In this document: positions 1-7,757 of the stretch, piece after piece
How positions within the stretch are numbered: the first letter of the stretch is position 1
How the letters are laid out: each line of letters opens with the position of its first letter
Origin: Candidatus Latescibacterota bacterium
GTDB lineage: Bacteria > Latescibacterota > UBA2968 > UBA8231
NCBI GenBank assembly: GCA_022819745.1
Contig: JAJEGS010000059.1
Coordinates: forward strand, 1-34,620
Direction: 5' to 3'
Length of the DNA stretch: 34,620 nt
The notes under the pieces: model-generated
What the model was told of the DNA's origin: nothing
Seen by the model: only the letters and a program-made list of their open reading frames with translations
Databases searched by the model: none
Program-made: the position numbers and the translations under genes

Positions 1-204
1 CCAACGGCGAAGGCGCGCCACCCGCGACGCGGCTTGAGCCGAACCCGGCAGAAAAACGGCAATCTGACTCAAGGCAATCGACTTGGCTTGAAAAATAGCC
101 ACCGCAATCCAAGACCAATTGACCAACTGTTTGCGGTTGGATACCGGCACGAGTGCTTGCAACCTACCCAGCAATCGGTTATATACCTGTTCGCTGCTGC
201 TCAT
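1..204 (-). CDS. Transposase, IS4-like DDE family, N-terminal fragment (runs off left edge)
   Basis: This is the first 68 codons of a transposase, open to the window edge. It starts with ATG at 204 and reads MSSSEQVYNRLLGRL; the later part, FLPGSAQAASRVARLRRW, matches the style of the N-terminal DNA-binding part of IS4-like transposases, in which a conserved SR..RLRRW segment precedes the catalytic core. No catalytic residue is inside the window. The C-terminal end of what appears to be the same protein family is at 34499-34620 on the same strand. Assignment to the exact IS family is uncertain, but the transposase identity is supported by the flanking terminal repeat. Confidence 0.65.
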   Translation of the reverse strand, partial: MSSSEQVYNRLLGRLQALVPVSNRKQLVNWSWIAVAIFQAKSIALSQIAVFLPGSAQAASRVARLRRW

Positions 205-289
205 AAGGCCATCCTTTGATCTTAGGCGGTTAAAAGAGAGCCATAAACTATGGGCAGCAGCCCTATTTTCAAAAGTGTAAGGGAATCAG
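1..289 (-). mobile_element. Partial IS4-like insertion sequence, promoter-side end
   Basis: The left edge of the window lies inside an insertion sequence. It holds the start of a transposase gene on the minus strand (see the entry at 1-204) and, 70 bases beyond its start codon, a terminal repeat at 276-289. Read from outside inwards this repeat is CTGATTCCCTTACA, identical over 14 bases to the repeat at 34482-34495 beside the transposase fragment at the other end of the window. The exact outer boundary and target duplication cannot be fixed from one end. The rest of the element lies outside the window. Confidence 0.7.
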
Positions 290-318
290 GTTCCGAGTAA
301 GACGTACTTACGTATTTA

Positions 319-2058
319 TTAATCATCGCCCTTGATCGGGGCTTCCCGTGCATGGCGCTGCAGGAACGTATCGGGTAGGGCCGCCGCCAATGCGCTGTCA
401 GATACGGCGATCCGCTCTTTGTACTTGTCCAGCAAGTCATCGATCAATTCCTCAAAAAGTTGCTCTCGCTTCTCTCCGCGCACCAAAGCCCGCGCCTTTT
501 TCTCGACTTGAAAAAAGGGAGATACTTCTCCCCCCTGACGGTTGAGCACCTTGAAAATGCTGTATCCGCCTTCAAGGTGCACCGGGCCGGTAATTTTGTT
601 GAGGTCGGCCGCTTTTACTGCTTTGAAGAGCCCCGGCAGGGTCAACCGCTCGTACTCGCCCAGATGCATCAAGCCGTCTTCTTCCTGCATACCTTGGCGG
701 ATGGTGTGCTTTTGGGCGAGCATTCCCAAGGTCGCACCTTGTTCGATGGCGCGCAGCAAACCAACGGCTTCCACCTCGGTCTCAACCAGCACCTCAACGA
801 CAATGTATTGGGCCGGTTCTCTGAACAAATCCTCATTGTCCTCGTAAAAATCCCTAGCTTCTTCCAAGCTTGCCTCGGATTGGTCAATGACCTCTTCCTG
901 GCGTAGCTGTTTAATCATGAATTCCGTGCGTATTTCCCGCCATCGCTGTTGTCCATCCGCCAGCTCCTCTAACCCGGCCCGCTGCGCCGCCTCTGCCAAC
1001 AGCACCGGACCCAAAACCAGTTCCCTCGCTGTATCAACCACCTCGGCACTGTCCCGTACACCCCAGCCGGACAGGGCTCGCATATCCCCCCACAGAGCAT
1101 TGAGGTAATCTCCCACAGAGACCCGGCCTGCCTTATAGGTAAAGAGGAGCTGATCTGCCTCCTCGTCGGCCAAATGGGAGAGTCGCAACCGGGTGTGGAG
1201 TGCCGCTTTATTCAATAGAAGCTCCAATCCCTCTGGCACTAGCTGCACGTCCAGCTTGCGGGTGAGGGACGCGATTTCCGCCTTTTCTTGCTCTAGTCGC
1301 TTGCGTTCGTAGAGCAGAGCGCGAATCTGCTGTCGTTTCTCCTCTAGCGACACGGGCTGATCCTGGAGGAAACGCACGATTTGGTAGCGCGTGCCCATGG
1401 GCAGAATCGGAGATAGCTGTCCGTTCGGCAGACTGCGAAACAGCTCGTCTGGAATTTGCAACCTGCGGGCCTGCTCCAGATCGATAAATCCCAACACGCC
1501 CCCTTGGGTAGCCGACCGTTCGTCTATGGTGTATTCGGCCGCCAGTTGGGCAAAGTCCCCGCCCGCTGCAAGTTGCTCATAGATCTGCTTTGCAGTGCTG
1601 TCGTCTTCCACCAGAATGCCCGCCATCTGGCGCTTGCGGTCTAGGCCACTGTCGGCGAAATAGTCGCGTATCTCCTCCTCGGAAACCTGCACGTTGGGCA
1701 CCAGTGCGATCTGGCGGTAGGTATCGACCAAATGCTGACGCCAGTACTGCATCGCCTTAGTCTGGACCACCTGAGCGGTATCCAATCCCCGCTCTTTGGC
1801 CTCCAGTACGATCAGGTACTTGCCCAGCAGACTGCGCAGGTAGCGCTTCCGCACCGGATCGCCCTGTCCCTGAAGGCGCAAGGACTCGGGCATCTGGACG
1901 ACAAAATCGCGCATCTCGGCAGCCGAGATGGAAGTGGAATCAATGCGCGCTACCACACCGGGCTCGAGGACGACCTCCACACCCGGAGAACACGCCGCAA
2001 GACCCCACATGAGTACCAGCCCACATCCTCGCCAAGTCCATGGTTTTCTGTGTCTCAT
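319..2058 (-). CDS. Peptidyl-prolyl cis-trans isomerase lipoprotein, SurA/PpiC-like
   Basis: Predicted periplasmic folding factor of 579 aa. The N-terminus is a lipoprotein signal with lipobox LAAC (Cys23), so the mature protein is probably lipid-anchored. A SurA_N-like helical region follows. A parvulin domain lies at about residues 142-250 (QMAGILVEDD, then GGVLGFIDLEQ and PILPMGTRYQIVRF). A second, more degenerate parvulin-like repeat lies at about 415-515 (QYIVVEVLVE, then GYSIFKVLNRQ). Two parvulin repeats plus a helical N-terminus is the SurA plan. It is the last gene of the minus-strand envelope cluster, 8 bases after the stop of the secreted FlgD-Ig protein, so it is probably co-transcribed and may help fold the cluster's barrel or secreted products. 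The ribosome-binding site is weak (AGAAG), which suggests translational coupling. The PPIase call is firm; the client proteins are inferred. Confidence 0.85.
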   Translation of the reverse strand: MRHRKPWTWRGCGLVLMWGLAACSPGVEVVLEPGVVARIDSTSISAAEMRDFVVQMPESLRLQGQGDPVRKRYLRSLLGKYLIVLEAKERGLDTAQVVQTKAMQYWRQHLVDTYRQIALVPNVQVSEEEIRDYFADSGLDRKRQMAGILVEDDSTAKQIYEQLAAGGDFAQLAAEYTIDERSATQGGVLGFIDLEQARRLQIPDELFRSLPNGQLSPILPMGTRYQIVRFLQDQPVSLEEKRQQIRALLYERKRLEQEKAEIASLTRKLDVQLVPEGLELLLNKAALHTRLRLSHLADEEADQLLFTYKAGRVSVGDYLNALWGDMRALSGWGVRDSAEVVDTARELVLGPVLLAEAAQRAGLEELADGQQRWREIRTEFMIKQLRQEEVIDQSEASLEEARDFYEDNEDLFREPAQYIVVEVLVETEVEAVGLLRAIEQGATLGMLAQKHTIRQGMQEEDGLMHLGEYERLTLPGLFKAVKAADLNKITGPVHLEGGYSIFKVLNRQGGEVSPFFQVEKKARALVRGEKREQLFEELIDDLLDKYKERIAVSDSALAAALPDTFLQRHAREAPIKGDD

Positions 2059-2066
2059 ATCTTCTA

Positions 2067-3917
2067 TCAGTACACCAAAGCGATAGACCCCAGTCGCTCC
2101 TCCCGACCACTGCCCGCTTCTACCACGACGCGATAAATGTATAGTCCTGGATTTACCAATTCGCCTTGGTCATCCCGCCCATCCCAAGCAGTTTGATAAA
2201 GCGCACTACCCCCCTCCCCAGCGCCCAAAGTTCGCACTCGGTTTCCCGCCAGCGTATAGATTTCCGTCTCAAGGGGCACGACATCGGTCAGACGCAATAA
2301 CGTATAGGAGAACTGCACTTGGTCGTTGACGCCGTCTCCATTGGGTGAGAACGGGTTGGGCTCCACCTGCACGGCACTGAGCAGACTGCCCTTGAGCGGC
2401 GTACGAACACTCAAATCATCGCTCAACAACTCGCTCACAGCATCCCCGGGAATCACGCTCTGAGGGACTTCGTCGCTGTCCGCATCCAACACGGCACCGT
2501 TGAAGGCTGTCCCATAGTTGAAGACCCGGGCGTCGAAATCGACTTCTAGCAGCGTCTGGTCTTGGTCGATGCGAGCAAATTGGACGGCGAACTGGTGGGG
2601 ATCTGCCGGATCGAAACTCGGGGTAAAATCGACCACCTCGCGGTCGATGCGCACCTCGTGGATGGCCTCCAGACGAGCGGGCGTGCGCACTTCGAGTACA
2701 TTGAAACCCGCTTGATCCTCCTCCAGTCGGGTTCGCACCGCATAGGTGAACCGCACCGGATCGGCCGACTCCACAAAAGGAGGATAAATTTCGCCAATCG
2801 CCTCGGAGACCACAGGTGGTTGGGAAAATTCAAAAAACAGCGAGTCGATCTGGCCCCCCGCCAATCTGGCAGAGAAAAAAGCGATGTGTAACTGCACATA
2901 CTGCCGGGGGCTGGGAGAGCGAATCTGGATGCCGGCGAGTCCGTCCGCATACTCATAGGTGTGCCATACGCTCCAGTTTTCCAGATCCTGAGTAATGCTC
3001 CCCTGCACATTCTGGGGCATGGCTTCGTAATTTTTGCGGCTCATGGGCCGACCATTGGCTCCGAACGGCACTTCCTCTCCACCCACCCCGGTCTTGCGCC
3101 AATAGACCTCGGGCTGGTCATCGCTGCCGCTGCGGCTCTGGATGACTATTTTCGCTTCTGGGTCGAGGTCGCCGTTCCACCAAATGCGTCCCAAACTGGA
3201 TGCGCGTCCCAGATCAATCGGGTCGGACAGAAATGAGGCTTGGGGAACAAATCCCTGACCGTACACCTCAAACTCGGCCACTTCCCAAGTCTCCCCCACT
3301 TCCAAGGGATGGAGATAGACGTGGCGTGCTATCCGAGGTTCGATATCCAGTTCTACTACTGGGCTCAAGTTGTCCTTCTCGTCGTGAACCAAGGTCCAGA
3401 TGAGATTCCCTTTTTCGTTTTTGCTCTCTTCCCGGCCGTCGTTTATAGAGAGCCTAAATTGGCGAATCTTGTGCCCCGGATGATCGGCGCGGGTTGCAAA
3501 ACGAACCCTTTCGATGGGGAATGGTGCCCCTAAGTCGAAGAACATCGGCGTAGTGTAGAAGAACCCAGGGCCGCGGAAGAAGTTGATGCGCGGCGGATGC
3601 ACAAAAGCCGTACTAGAATCGCCATCCACTATCAGCACGCGCTCTTCTAGCCAATTGGCCGGTAGGGTGTAAATGCTCACCAAGCTGGTAATGTCGCCAT
3701 TTCGCTCACCCATCGAGGCAATCAGGTTCTCGCCTCTTTCAGCGCTGAACGGGCGGATGGCACCCGGCACTTTTGCTACATCGATAAAACTCAGAGTGCC
3801 GCTTTCACTCCAAGGGTTTCCGGCCTGGCCCCCCAGTTGGTAAAATTGGCGCGCCTCGGCCCGGTAGCCCGCGCCCATCCCCAACGCGATCAGGACTACA
3901 ATCAGCACCTGTCTCAC
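2067..3917 (-). CDS. Secreted protein with discoidin-like region and C-terminal FlgD-Ig/CHU_C-like domain
   Basis: Exported surface protein of 616 aa, function unknown. I chose a GTG start at 3917 because AAGGAGG lies 6 bases upstream and the product then begins MRQVLIVVLIALGMGAG, a clean signal peptide ending near AEA; the open frame extends to a TTG at 3944. The N-terminal half has a discoidin/F5-8-type-like pattern (FFDLGAPFPIERVRFATR, then EFEVYGQGFVPQASF). The last ~95 residues carry NPFSPNGDGVND, TLAGNRVRTL and WDGRDDQGELVNPGLYIY, the FlgD-Ig/gliding-motility C-terminal signature that in related phyla sits at the C-terminus of exported proteins and can act as a sorting module. It is a clear paralogue of the gene at 7758-9779, sharing segment order and the EVYG.GFVP motif. 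A 12-bp hairpin separates it from the CBM9-like gene upstream; the PPIase gene follows after 8 bases. Confidence 0.8.
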   Translation of the reverse strand: MRQVLIVVLIALGMGAGYRAEARQFYQLGGQAGNPWSESGTLSFIDVAKVPGAIRPFSAERGENLIASMGERNGDITSLVSIYTLPANWLEERVLIVDGDSSTAFVHPPRINFFRGPGFFYTTPMFFDLGAPFPIERVRFATRADHPGHKIRQFRLSINDGREESKNEKGNLIWTLVHDEKDNLSPVVELDIEPRIARHVYLHPLEVGETWEVAEFEVYGQGFVPQASFLSDPIDLGRASSLGRIWWNGDLDPEAKIVIQSRSGSDDQPEVYWRKTGVGGEEVPFGANGRPMSRKNYEAMPQNVQGSITQDLENWSVWHTYEYADGLAGIQIRSPSPRQYVQLHIAFFSARLAGGQIDSLFFEFSQPPVVSEAIGEIYPPFVESADPVRFTYAVRTRLEEDQAGFNVLEVRTPARLEAIHEVRIDREVVDFTPSFDPADPHQFAVQFARIDQDQTLLEVDFDARVFNYGTAFNGAVLDADSDEVPQSVIPGDAVSELLSDDLSVRTPLKGSLLSAVQVEPNPFSPNGDGVNDQVQFSYTLLRLTDVVPLETEIYTLAGNRVRTLGAGEGGSALYQTAWDGRDDQGELVNPGLYIYRVVVEAGSGREERLGSIALVY

Positions 3918-3958
3918 CCAGTGCCTCCTTTGCTTGGTCGCCAACTAACTAAGAGAAC

Positions 3959-3990
3959 GGCGGGATTTACAGTCGCCCGTAAATCCCGCC
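3959..3990 (-). terminator. Intra-cluster stem-loop (12-bp stem)
   Basis: A perfect 12-bp inverted repeat GGCGGGATTTAC / GTAAATCCCGCC with an 8-base loop lies between the CBM9-like gene and the downstream FlgD-Ig gene. No strong T-tract follows on the minus strand, so it looks more like a partial terminator, attenuator or mRNA-stabilising 3' hairpin than a full terminator. Confidence 0.5.
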
Positions 3991-4038
3991 TGAAACTATC
4001 CTGCAACATCTATGGCACAGGCAGTCAAGTCAGCCTTA

Positions 4039-4911
4039 TCAGAAGGAGGACTTGATCTGACCCCACGTGCTGGCCTCGACTCCGGTAGCCCCAGCCTCGG
4101 GCAACCCCTCTTCGATGGGTGCCAACAGATAGTCGCCAAACTGATCGGCATCCCTAGAAGCACCTACGCCACCAAAACCAGACCAATAGGCATCGTCGTA
4201 CGAGCCGGGATCGGCATCCTTGTCGCCCCAGTTGACCTCTATGCCGACAACTGTGCCTTCGACCCAATTGTGTTGCACACTCTGGTCGGCGCCGTCGGGA
4301 TGGATGTCGTCAAAGGGCACAATGGAGTATTCGCCGAACATTTCGGCTGGTTCCTGAGTATTGACGTCGCCACGGAGAAACTTGCCCGCCCACTCCACGT
4401 AAGGAGGCTGGCCTGCCCAGGCTTTGGTACCATCAATAATCCGGGTATAGTAACCCGAAGAGCTGAAAATTGGGCCGGCCAAATCGTAGCGTTGGGCCTG
4501 GGCACTGGCCCAGCGGGTCTCGAAATCATCCCCCTGGTCGAAGCCGCGGAAGATGCCGCCGGAGTGGTCCCAATCTGTAGTCGTCGACCACTTCTCGGTG
4601 TCGTTGATGTAGTCGTCGGCAATCCAAGCTGAAAAATAGGCATTGCCGTCGTTGATGTTGTAGGCCCAAATGAGCGAGGCATTGAAGTCGCTCAGATCCA
4701 TGGGCGCGCCGAACTGGTTGAACATGGTTTCGGCTTTGATCTTGTACACATCGGAAACAATGTCCCAGTCCGACATATCGCCGTCCAGCACTGGCGTCAG
4801 GTGATCTGGGAACTGGAACATGAACTTCATCTCCCCTTGGTGGCCAAAAGCCGAGCCGACCATGAGAGCCGATACCAGTAAAGCAATTGATATCTTATTG
4901 ATCCTCTTCAT
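4039..4911 (-). CDS. Secreted CBM9-like protein
   Basis: Exported protein of 290 aa. The start ATG at 4911 is chosen because AAAGAGGTG lies just upstream and the product then begins with a signal peptide (MKRINKISIALLVSALMVGS, cleavage near AFG/HQ). The open frame runs 41 codons further to 5034 with no signal-like character. The mature N-terminus has VLDGDMSDWD (residues 41-50), the typical opening of carbohydrate-binding module family 9-like/DOMON-type beta-sandwich domains, followed by IWAYNINDGNAYFSAWIADD. Such domains bind sugars or haem; the ligand here cannot be read from sequence. It sits between the barrel gene (153 bases upstream) and the FlgD-Ig gene (about 120 bases downstream), so it may have its own promoter in the 4912-5064 leader. 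The fold assignment is moderately sure, the role unknown. Confidence 0.7.
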   Translation of the reverse strand: MKRINKISIALLVSALMVGSAFGHQGEMKFMFQFPDHLTPVLDGDMSDWDIVSDVYKIKAETMFNQFGAPMDLSDFNASLIWAYNINDGNAYFSAWIADDYINDTEKWSTTTDWDHSGGIFRGFDQGDDFETRWASAQAQRYDLAGPIFSSSGYYTRIIDGTKAWAGQPPYVEWAGKFLRGDVNTQEPAEMFGEYSIVPFDDIHPDGADQSVQHNWVEGTVVGIEVNWGDKDADPGSYDDAYWSGFGGVGASRDADQFGDYLLAPIEEGLPEAGATGVEASTWGQIKSSF

Positions 4912-5064
4912 TGCAACACCTCTTTTTCCGTTAGTGAGTGAGGTCATTGTGTTTTTTGCTACCCCAATCGGGGCTGAAACGACGACTGTTTTTTCTCCTC
5001 CTTTCGACTGCCAACAGATCGCCATGTTATACAACCTGATTCAACTTTGCGAAGATCAAACCCA

Positions 5065-7731
5065 CTAGCGTTCCAGCCCGGCATAGGCCGTCATGAATAT
5101 CTTGCTAGTCGTGCTAGGGGGCAGATTTTCAAACGTCAGCTTCTGTAGGCGAAACCCCGTCTGCAAATGGAGCCTGTAGCCCAAGTAATCCGAGGAATTA
5201 TTAAATTGCACCGCGACGATGCGACTGAAGGAATCCGGCTCCAAGTCGCGATCGACCGGCACCCCCTCCTCGTCGCGGAACTGCTCAAAATGGGACAGTT
5301 CTAGTCCCAACTCGACGAGCGTATGGGAGAGCAGCGGAATGCGGGCAATGAGAAAAAGCGTCTCGGTCAACTCGCGGCGCTCTGGGTCGCGCTGGCGCAC
5401 GGGGTGCTCGCGCAAAAATTCGCTCTTGAAGCGCGGTTCCAGTTCGATATTTCTCACTGGGAAAGTGTAATCGGCCTTGTTGATGAGACCGACAAAGCTG
5501 GCCGTGCCGCGCAGGTCGCGCTGCTCCCGGCGCTGGTTGTAAATTTCAGTCTTGAACTTGTTGATTACATTCAGGTTCCCTACGAGCGTGAAATCGAACT
5601 GGACATAGGAAGTGTTGACCCAAGTATCGCGGGCCGGAAGCACGTCGAAAACGCGCTGTTGAGTACCGCGGGAATTAGACGGCTGCACCCACTGGAAGAG
5701 GTTGTCGGGAATGTCGTCCTCGACCAGCTTCAAATTGTCGAATACCCGCAAACGGCCCAACTGGGCAAAATCCCTTTCGTAGGTGAAGAGCAGGTACGTG
5801 GATTCGTTTTTGCGATCCCCCGCCAGCAGTTTTTCGCGCAAATGTCCGACAGTCAGCCGGGCCTCGGGCCCGATGTGGGTTCCCGCGTACACATTGTAGC
5901 CACGGTGGTCGCGCCCATAGGGATAATCAGGTTCTTCGTCGTTTTCAAAGCGGTCGATCCAGCCGTTGTTGTTCATGTCAACGCCAAAGAGGTATTCGGG
6001 CCTATCGGCGTGATAGCGCAAGAAAGGCTCTTCGTAATCGGGAATGAAGTTCTGGCGATCCTCCGTATCGTTCTGGTTGAAATCCGAGACGAAATCGTTG
6101 TTTTCGTCAAAACCCGGAAAGACCGCATTGTCCGAGAGCATACCATAGCGGTTCCAGTCCGGCCGGCGGTCTTGGTCATCGTTGTCCTCGACGAACTCGT
6201 AGATATAGGATATTTCGTCTTCGTAATCGATTTCGTCCTGTCCCCGAGTACCCGCTAGGAAGGTGCGGGTAGAATAGTCCGCGTCCATGCTATAGCCTTC
6301 GAGGAACGCGAACCAAGGATAGGACGCCTTGGACAGGTTGAACATCCATGCCTGAGCGTCGTTAACCGCCTTGCGATGATCCTTTAGATTGAGATTGGGA
6401 TACTGGCGGTACTGCTTGTTGAAATCGTACTCCCCGTAAAAGTCAAAACCCCAGACCTTGTTTGCCTCGAAGGTAACGCCAAGGATGGTATTGGCCGTGG
6501 GCAGACCGTAGTCGAATTTCAACAGTCGCTGGTTGGAGTTGTCGCGGATATTGTCATCGGCCCGTTCGATCAGCAAGAAGACGGGCTGTGAGTCCCGGTT
6601 GGTCTGCCGGTCGGACGTGATTTCCACCTTGTAGTCGTTGGAGATCACCAATTCAAAGAATACTCTTTCAATAGTCGTAGGATCGGGTCCGGTGTACAAA
6701 GGGTCCGTAAAGTCGTAGGTGAGGGTAATGCGCTCGTCCCCGTCCGCAGCTAAAAACCCCACCCGTTGGAACCCCCCTTCGCGTATGGGCTCGAATCCTA
6801 TGGCACTGCCGCGGAAAGTGTTGCCGTCCACATCCTCGATGATGATTTCGTCGTCGAACAGGGCCGCCCCACCCACTCCGTCTGCGGGCGAGTCGTCCGA
6901 CAGCCGAATAATGATGCGGGATATGGGCAGCGCATTCTGGTCGGTGGTCAGAGCTCCACCCGCAAAAGGGTTGCCGGTGAAATCGTCGAATAGCGTCTGG
7001 CCTTGGAAGGCGGTCACATAGGTCGCCCCGATCCGGACGAAGTCGCCGACCTGAACGATGCCCCGGCCACCCAGTAAGTTGGTGACGCTGGTCTTCTGAT
7101 CGGGGATATCCAAAGAAGTGGCCACGGCCGGCCGACTGGGACGGGCCAGTAGGAGAGTGCCCAAGTACTTGTCGGCAGCAAAGTCCCACTGAATGCCGTT
7201 GAATGTGGGTTTAGAAAAAGTCATTGGCGTCAAAGTGGTGCGGATCTCATCGCCAATCGTGATGCTGTAGTAGTATTGTCCCTTGTGGTCCGAGGAGACG
7301 GCTACTCGGTTGAACCATTGGTTGAACCTGTTGGTTTTGAGGATACTGCTGCCGAATTGCTGGGGGCGATCTTGCTGCCAATCGTAGATCAACCAGCCTC
7401 GAGTGACTAGATTGCCGAAGAAATCGTAAAAGAAATCGCCCTCCAACGCGGTATCGACATAGCGCTGATAGGGCTCGCGGGCGTAGTTGGAGTATTCCCA
7501 CTGTCTCCACTGGTACTCCTGATACAATTCTTGGGGGATGTACCATTTGCGCACTGCCGGATCTAGCGCATCGAATAATACCCCCGGTCCTTGCGGGGAA
7601 AAATCCACCTTCCCACCCTGTTTCACTCTACCCATGCGCGAGTCGTACGCTTGGGCACCAACCGGAGCTGGCGCACTCCAGCTTAGCACGCAGAGAACAG
7701 CACCTACCACAATCAGATAGCGCTTGTTCAA
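5065..7731 (-). CDS. Putative large outer-membrane beta-barrel protein
   Basis: Unrecognised exported protein of about 888 aa. A TTG start at 7731 fits best: AGGAGGGG lies directly upstream and the product begins MNKRYLIVVGAVLCVLSW with cleavage near VGAQA; the frame also opens at a GTG at 7746. The body is rich in alternating aromatic/charged strands (for example YLLFTYERDF, TWVNTSYVQFDFTLVGNL, DYLGYRLHLQTGFRLQKL), as expected of an outer-membrane barrel, and it has short acidic loops. One loop near residue 582 reads DMNNNGWIDRFE, a calcium-binding EF-hand/dockerin-type loop. There is no TonB box or plug domain. The preceding FlgD-Ig gene ends 11-26 bases upstream, so the two are co-transcribed. 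Pairing with secreted paralogues and a SurA-like lipoprotein suggests that it is an exporter, an anchor or their surface partner, but this is inference. Confidence 0.6.
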   Translation of the reverse strand: MNKRYLIVVGAVLCVLSWSAPAPVGAQAYDSRMGRVKQGGKVDFSPQGPGVLFDALDPAVRKWYIPQELYQEYQWRQWEYSNYAREPYQRYVDTALEGDFFYDFFGNLVTRGWLIYDWQQDRPQQFGSSILKTNRFNQWFNRVAVSSDHKGQYYYSITIGDEIRTTLTPMTFSKPTFNGIQWDFAADKYLGTLLLARPSRPAVATSLDIPDQKTSVTNLLGGRGIVQVGDFVRIGATYVTAFQGQTLFDDFTGNPFAGGALTTDQNALPISRIIIRLSDDSPADGVGGAALFDDEIIIEDVDGNTFRGSAIGFEPIREGGFQRVGFLAADGDERITLTYDFTDPLYTGPDPTTIERVFFELVISNDYKVEITSDRQTNRDSQPVFLLIERADDNIRDNSNQRLLKFDYGLPTANTILGVTFEANKVWGFDFYGEYDFNKQYRQYPNLNLKDHRKAVNDAQAWMFNLSKASYPWFAFLEGYSMDADYSTRTFLAGTRGQDEIDYEDEISYIYEFVEDNDDQDRRPDWNRYGMLSDNAVFPGFDENNDFVSDFNQNDTEDRQNFIPDYEEPFLRYHADRPEYLFGVDMNNNGWIDRFENDEEPDYPYGRDHRGYNVYAGTHIGPEARLTVGHLREKLLAGDRKNESTYLLFTYERDFAQLGRLRVFDNLKLVEDDIPDNLFQWVQPSNSRGTQQRVFDVLPARDTWVNTSYVQFDFTLVGNLNVINKFKTEIYNQRREQRDLRGTASFVGLINKADYTFPVRNIELEPRFKSEFLREHPVRQRDPERRELTETLFLIARIPLLSHTLVELGLELSHFEQFRDEEGVPVDRDLEPDSFSRIVAVQFNNSSDYLGYRLHLQTGFRLQKLTFENLPPSTTSKIFMTAYAGLER

Positions 7732-7757
7732 AATTCCCCTCCTCACTTGGCTAGCAC

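Noticed and set aside
4912..5064. Riboswitch in the 153-base leader of the CBM9-like gene
   Set aside because: Only a short CCCC-GATT-GGGG hairpin and a stray AGGAGG were seen; no known riboswitch core could be recognised.
5323..6258. Long open frame (311 codons) on the plus strand opposite the barrel gene
   Set aside because: It is a shadow: the minus-strand frame has a signal peptide, ribosome-binding site and operon context, while this one has none.
5065..7731. TonB-dependent receptor
   Set aside because: The protein is large and barrel-like, but no TonB box or plug domain motif is visible near the N-terminus.
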